A model generated the notes under the pieces. That model had not been told where the DNA came from. It was given only the letters and a program-made list of their open reading frames with translations, and searched no databases. The translations under genes and the position numbers were made by a program. A DNA stretch of 64,000 nucleotides from Planctomycetota bacterium (GTDB taxonomy: Bacteria; Planctomycetota; PUPC01; JACPCR01): assembly GCA_016179685.1 (NCBI GenBank), contig JACPCR010000062.1, positions 124,001 through 188,000 of the forward strand, given 5' to 3'. Positions 62,697 to 64,000 of this stretch are shown here, piece by piece. Within the stretch, counting starts at the first letter, position 1. Each line of letters begins with the position of its first letter.

Positions 62697-63253
62697 GCGG
62701 GGCATGTTCCCTCGGACTGCAACAGGTCCGTCACGGTTGACGTCTGGCTGATTCGGGACAGATTCCCTGCCTGCTGGAAAATCACAAGTGCCCGTTAGTC
62801 TGGAACTTACAGCCTACAGCCCCGAGGCGTGGGTCGCCGAGGAACAAGGAGACAAACGGACCTGAGGACAAGGGGGCCAGAGGACCAGGGACAATAGACC
62901 ATGCGTCAGCCTTCCCTCTTCAGCCTACAGCCGACAGCCCATCAACACCCGCTTCCCTTCCAGGTCAACGAGAAACTCCTCTACAGTGGGGCCGTTTTGA
63001 CCGATTTTGGTGGGGCCGGTCCCACCGTTGGTGATAGGTCATTTCCCGATGGTGGAGGAATAGCCGAACCGCCCGCCGCGGTTCATGCAGCCTTACCGGA
63101 AGGACACCGCGAAACCTGCTCCCCGGCTAAGACTTTCCCACCTACCTGTCACCGCCAATGCACCTGGACATTCGCCTGGCCAGGGACATGGACTCACGCT
63201 CTCGTCGTCCACGTTTTAGAAGACACAATCATCTCCCAACCCATAAACCATAA
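62697..63253. other. Intergenic region with short simple repeats
   Basis: 557 bases between convergent genes. It holds ACAGCCTACAGCC-type repeats (62811-62822 and 62922-62938), a GGACAAGG/GGACCAGG-rich stretch (62850-62895), and the dyad GGTGGGGCCGGTCCCACC (63010-63027). An open frame here has no protein-like character. No RNA gene seen. Confidence 0.5.
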
Positions 63254-63700
63254 TCAGGTCGTTTTCCCCGATCCCGGATTCACCTTTTCTTCGATATCCA
63301 CTCCGGGCCACTGGTTGCGGTCGGCGGAGACGTCCACGACGATCCCGTCCGGATCGACCACCTTGAACGACCGCGTGGGCGGGTGGTTCGGGTCGTACGG
63401 CTTGCCGGCATCGACGCCGTCCCAGATGATTCGGAAGCCGAGGTCATCGCAGCGCCGGGCCGCTTCACTCAGGTTGGGGACGCGGACGCCGATGTGAAGG
63501 TAATCGAGCAATCCGGAAACGTGGGGCGGACGCGCGGGACCATCATGCTCGAAAAGCCTGAAATTGTGATGGCCGTCGGTCAGGTCGTACCAGCCTTCAT
63601 GGGCCTCGAAGACGCTCAGGCCCAGGGCATCGCGCCAGAATCGGACGGATTTCTCCAGATGGGTGGCCCGAAGGCCGATGTGCACCAGCAAGCTGCTCAT
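63254..63700 (-). CDS. VOC-family (glyoxalase-like) protein
   Basis: A 148-residue vicinal-oxygen-chelate protein with two beta-alpha-beta-beta-beta modules. Metal-ligand positions: H in LVHIGLRATHLEKSVRFW, E or equivalent in NFRLFEHDG, H in DYLHIGVRVPNL and the last acidic position in VDPDGIVVDVS. GDPDGN-like endings are usual for glyoxalase and dioxygenase relatives. GGGAGG stands a few bases before the ATG. Substrate unknown. Confidence 0.9.
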   Translation of the reverse strand: MSSLLVHIGLRATHLEKSVRFWRDALGLSVFEAHEGWYDLTDGHHNFRLFEHDGPARPPHVSGLLDYLHIGVRVPNLSEAARRCDDLGFRIIWDGVDAGKPYDPNHPPTRSFKVVDPDGIVVDVSADRNQWPGVDIEEKVNPGSGKTT

Positions 63701-63739
63701 GGGAATACCTCCCGGGGTTCGATATCCTTGCTCAAGCGG

Positions 63740-64000
63740 TTACGGGGACAGATTTCCGGGCGGCGAGGTAATTGGCACGCCCTTCGCGGCCCGGCCGGAC
63801 AGGCCGCCAGCCTCCGCTGCCGCGGTCCCTGCGGGCGCGCCGCCCGCCGGTACGCTCCGGGTTGCTGGCTGGGCGGCTGGAACAGTAACGGCAGCTCTCG
63901 CGGCGGCGGCGCCTGGGGGGGCGCTCGCCGGCACGCCCCGTGTAGCGTACGCCGGCTGTGCTGCCGGCACGGCTGGGGACGCCTTGGTGTCCGGAACGGC
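63740..64000 (-). CDS. Ala/Pro-rich protein C-terminus (partial)
   Basis: The minus-strand frame is open from the right window edge to TAG at 63740: about 86 residues rich in A, P, G and V with repeated VPAAQPA and GVPxSxPPG units (VPAAQPAYATRGVPAS, TVPAAQPATRSVPAGG). This could be a flexible tail of a larger protein beginning outside the window. GC-rich sequence can produce such frames by chance, so confidence is low. Confidence 0.35.
   Translation of the reverse strand, partial: AVPDTKASPAVPAAQPAYATRGVPASAPPGAAAARAAVTVPAAQPATRSVPAGGAPAGTAAAEAGGLSGRAAKGVPITSPPGNLSP

Noticed and set aside
62901..63497. 198-codon open frame before the VOC gene
   Set aside because: Overlaps the VOC gene antisense and is compositionally patchy; repeats explain its left half.

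Overview
The window is a GC-rich (low-to-mid 60s percent by eye) bacterial chromosome segment with about 45 protein genes on both strands in short operons. I see no rRNA, tRNA, CRISPR array, phage or intact transposase. The mix points to an uncultivated bacterium of the planctomycete/PVC or Hydrogenedentota/Sumerlaeota type: eukaryote-like Ser/Thr kinases (one with an NPCBM-like tail), an FHA protein, giant secreted carbohydrate-type proteins, PA14/PKD and LVIVD proteins, PhyH dioxygenase, and many scattered sugar isomerases and dehydratases. The phylum is inference; no marker gene settles it.

Layout. 1-6 kb: lipase-maturation-factor C-terminus, PhyH dioxygenase, ManD/RspA-type dehydratase, msrB and a coupled secreted PA14/PKD protein. 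6-9 kb: sodC, trmL, prfB (read through a programmed +1 frameshift) and an FHA protein. 9-16 kb: catabolic and hydrolytic genes (SDR, amidohydrolase, SGNH hydrolase, TIM-barrel isomerase, UxuA-like dehydratase), a VapBC-like toxin-antitoxin pair with a visible promoter and operator, an L,D-transpeptidase and a PA2779-like protein. 16-21 kb: a YdjY protein, then gap-pgk-accD and a small kinase. 21-35 kb: a coupled pair of large secreted proteins, a second PA2779-like protein, a membrane protein, a DUF1445 protein, a 1352-residue secreted protein, an SDR and an HpcH aldolase. 35-44 kb: UbiA prenyltransferase, a large kinase, a GT39-like transferase and a CobA-HemD fusion. 44-45 kb: a decayed locus holding kinase-tail remnants and an FGE/C-type-lectin tail that looks like a diversity-generating-retroelement variable region. 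45-55 kb: dxr-rseP, PDH E1 alpha/beta, an acyl carrier protein, dprA, an isomerase, a D-threonine-aldolase-like enzyme and rmlD. 55-64 kb: a second giant secreted protein paralogous to the one at 29 kb, a 1217-residue LVIVD propeller protein and a VOC protein.

The most distinctive non-coding feature is a family of at least eight dispersed palindromes sharing the core RRYGC-N4-GCRYY. They often lie directly after, or overlap, stop codons; one has perfect 31-bp arms. Other repeats include heptamer (GGTGTCA)n arrays in inverted orientation, two copies of a second hairpin, and a TCCCAACG repeat shared between distant gaps.
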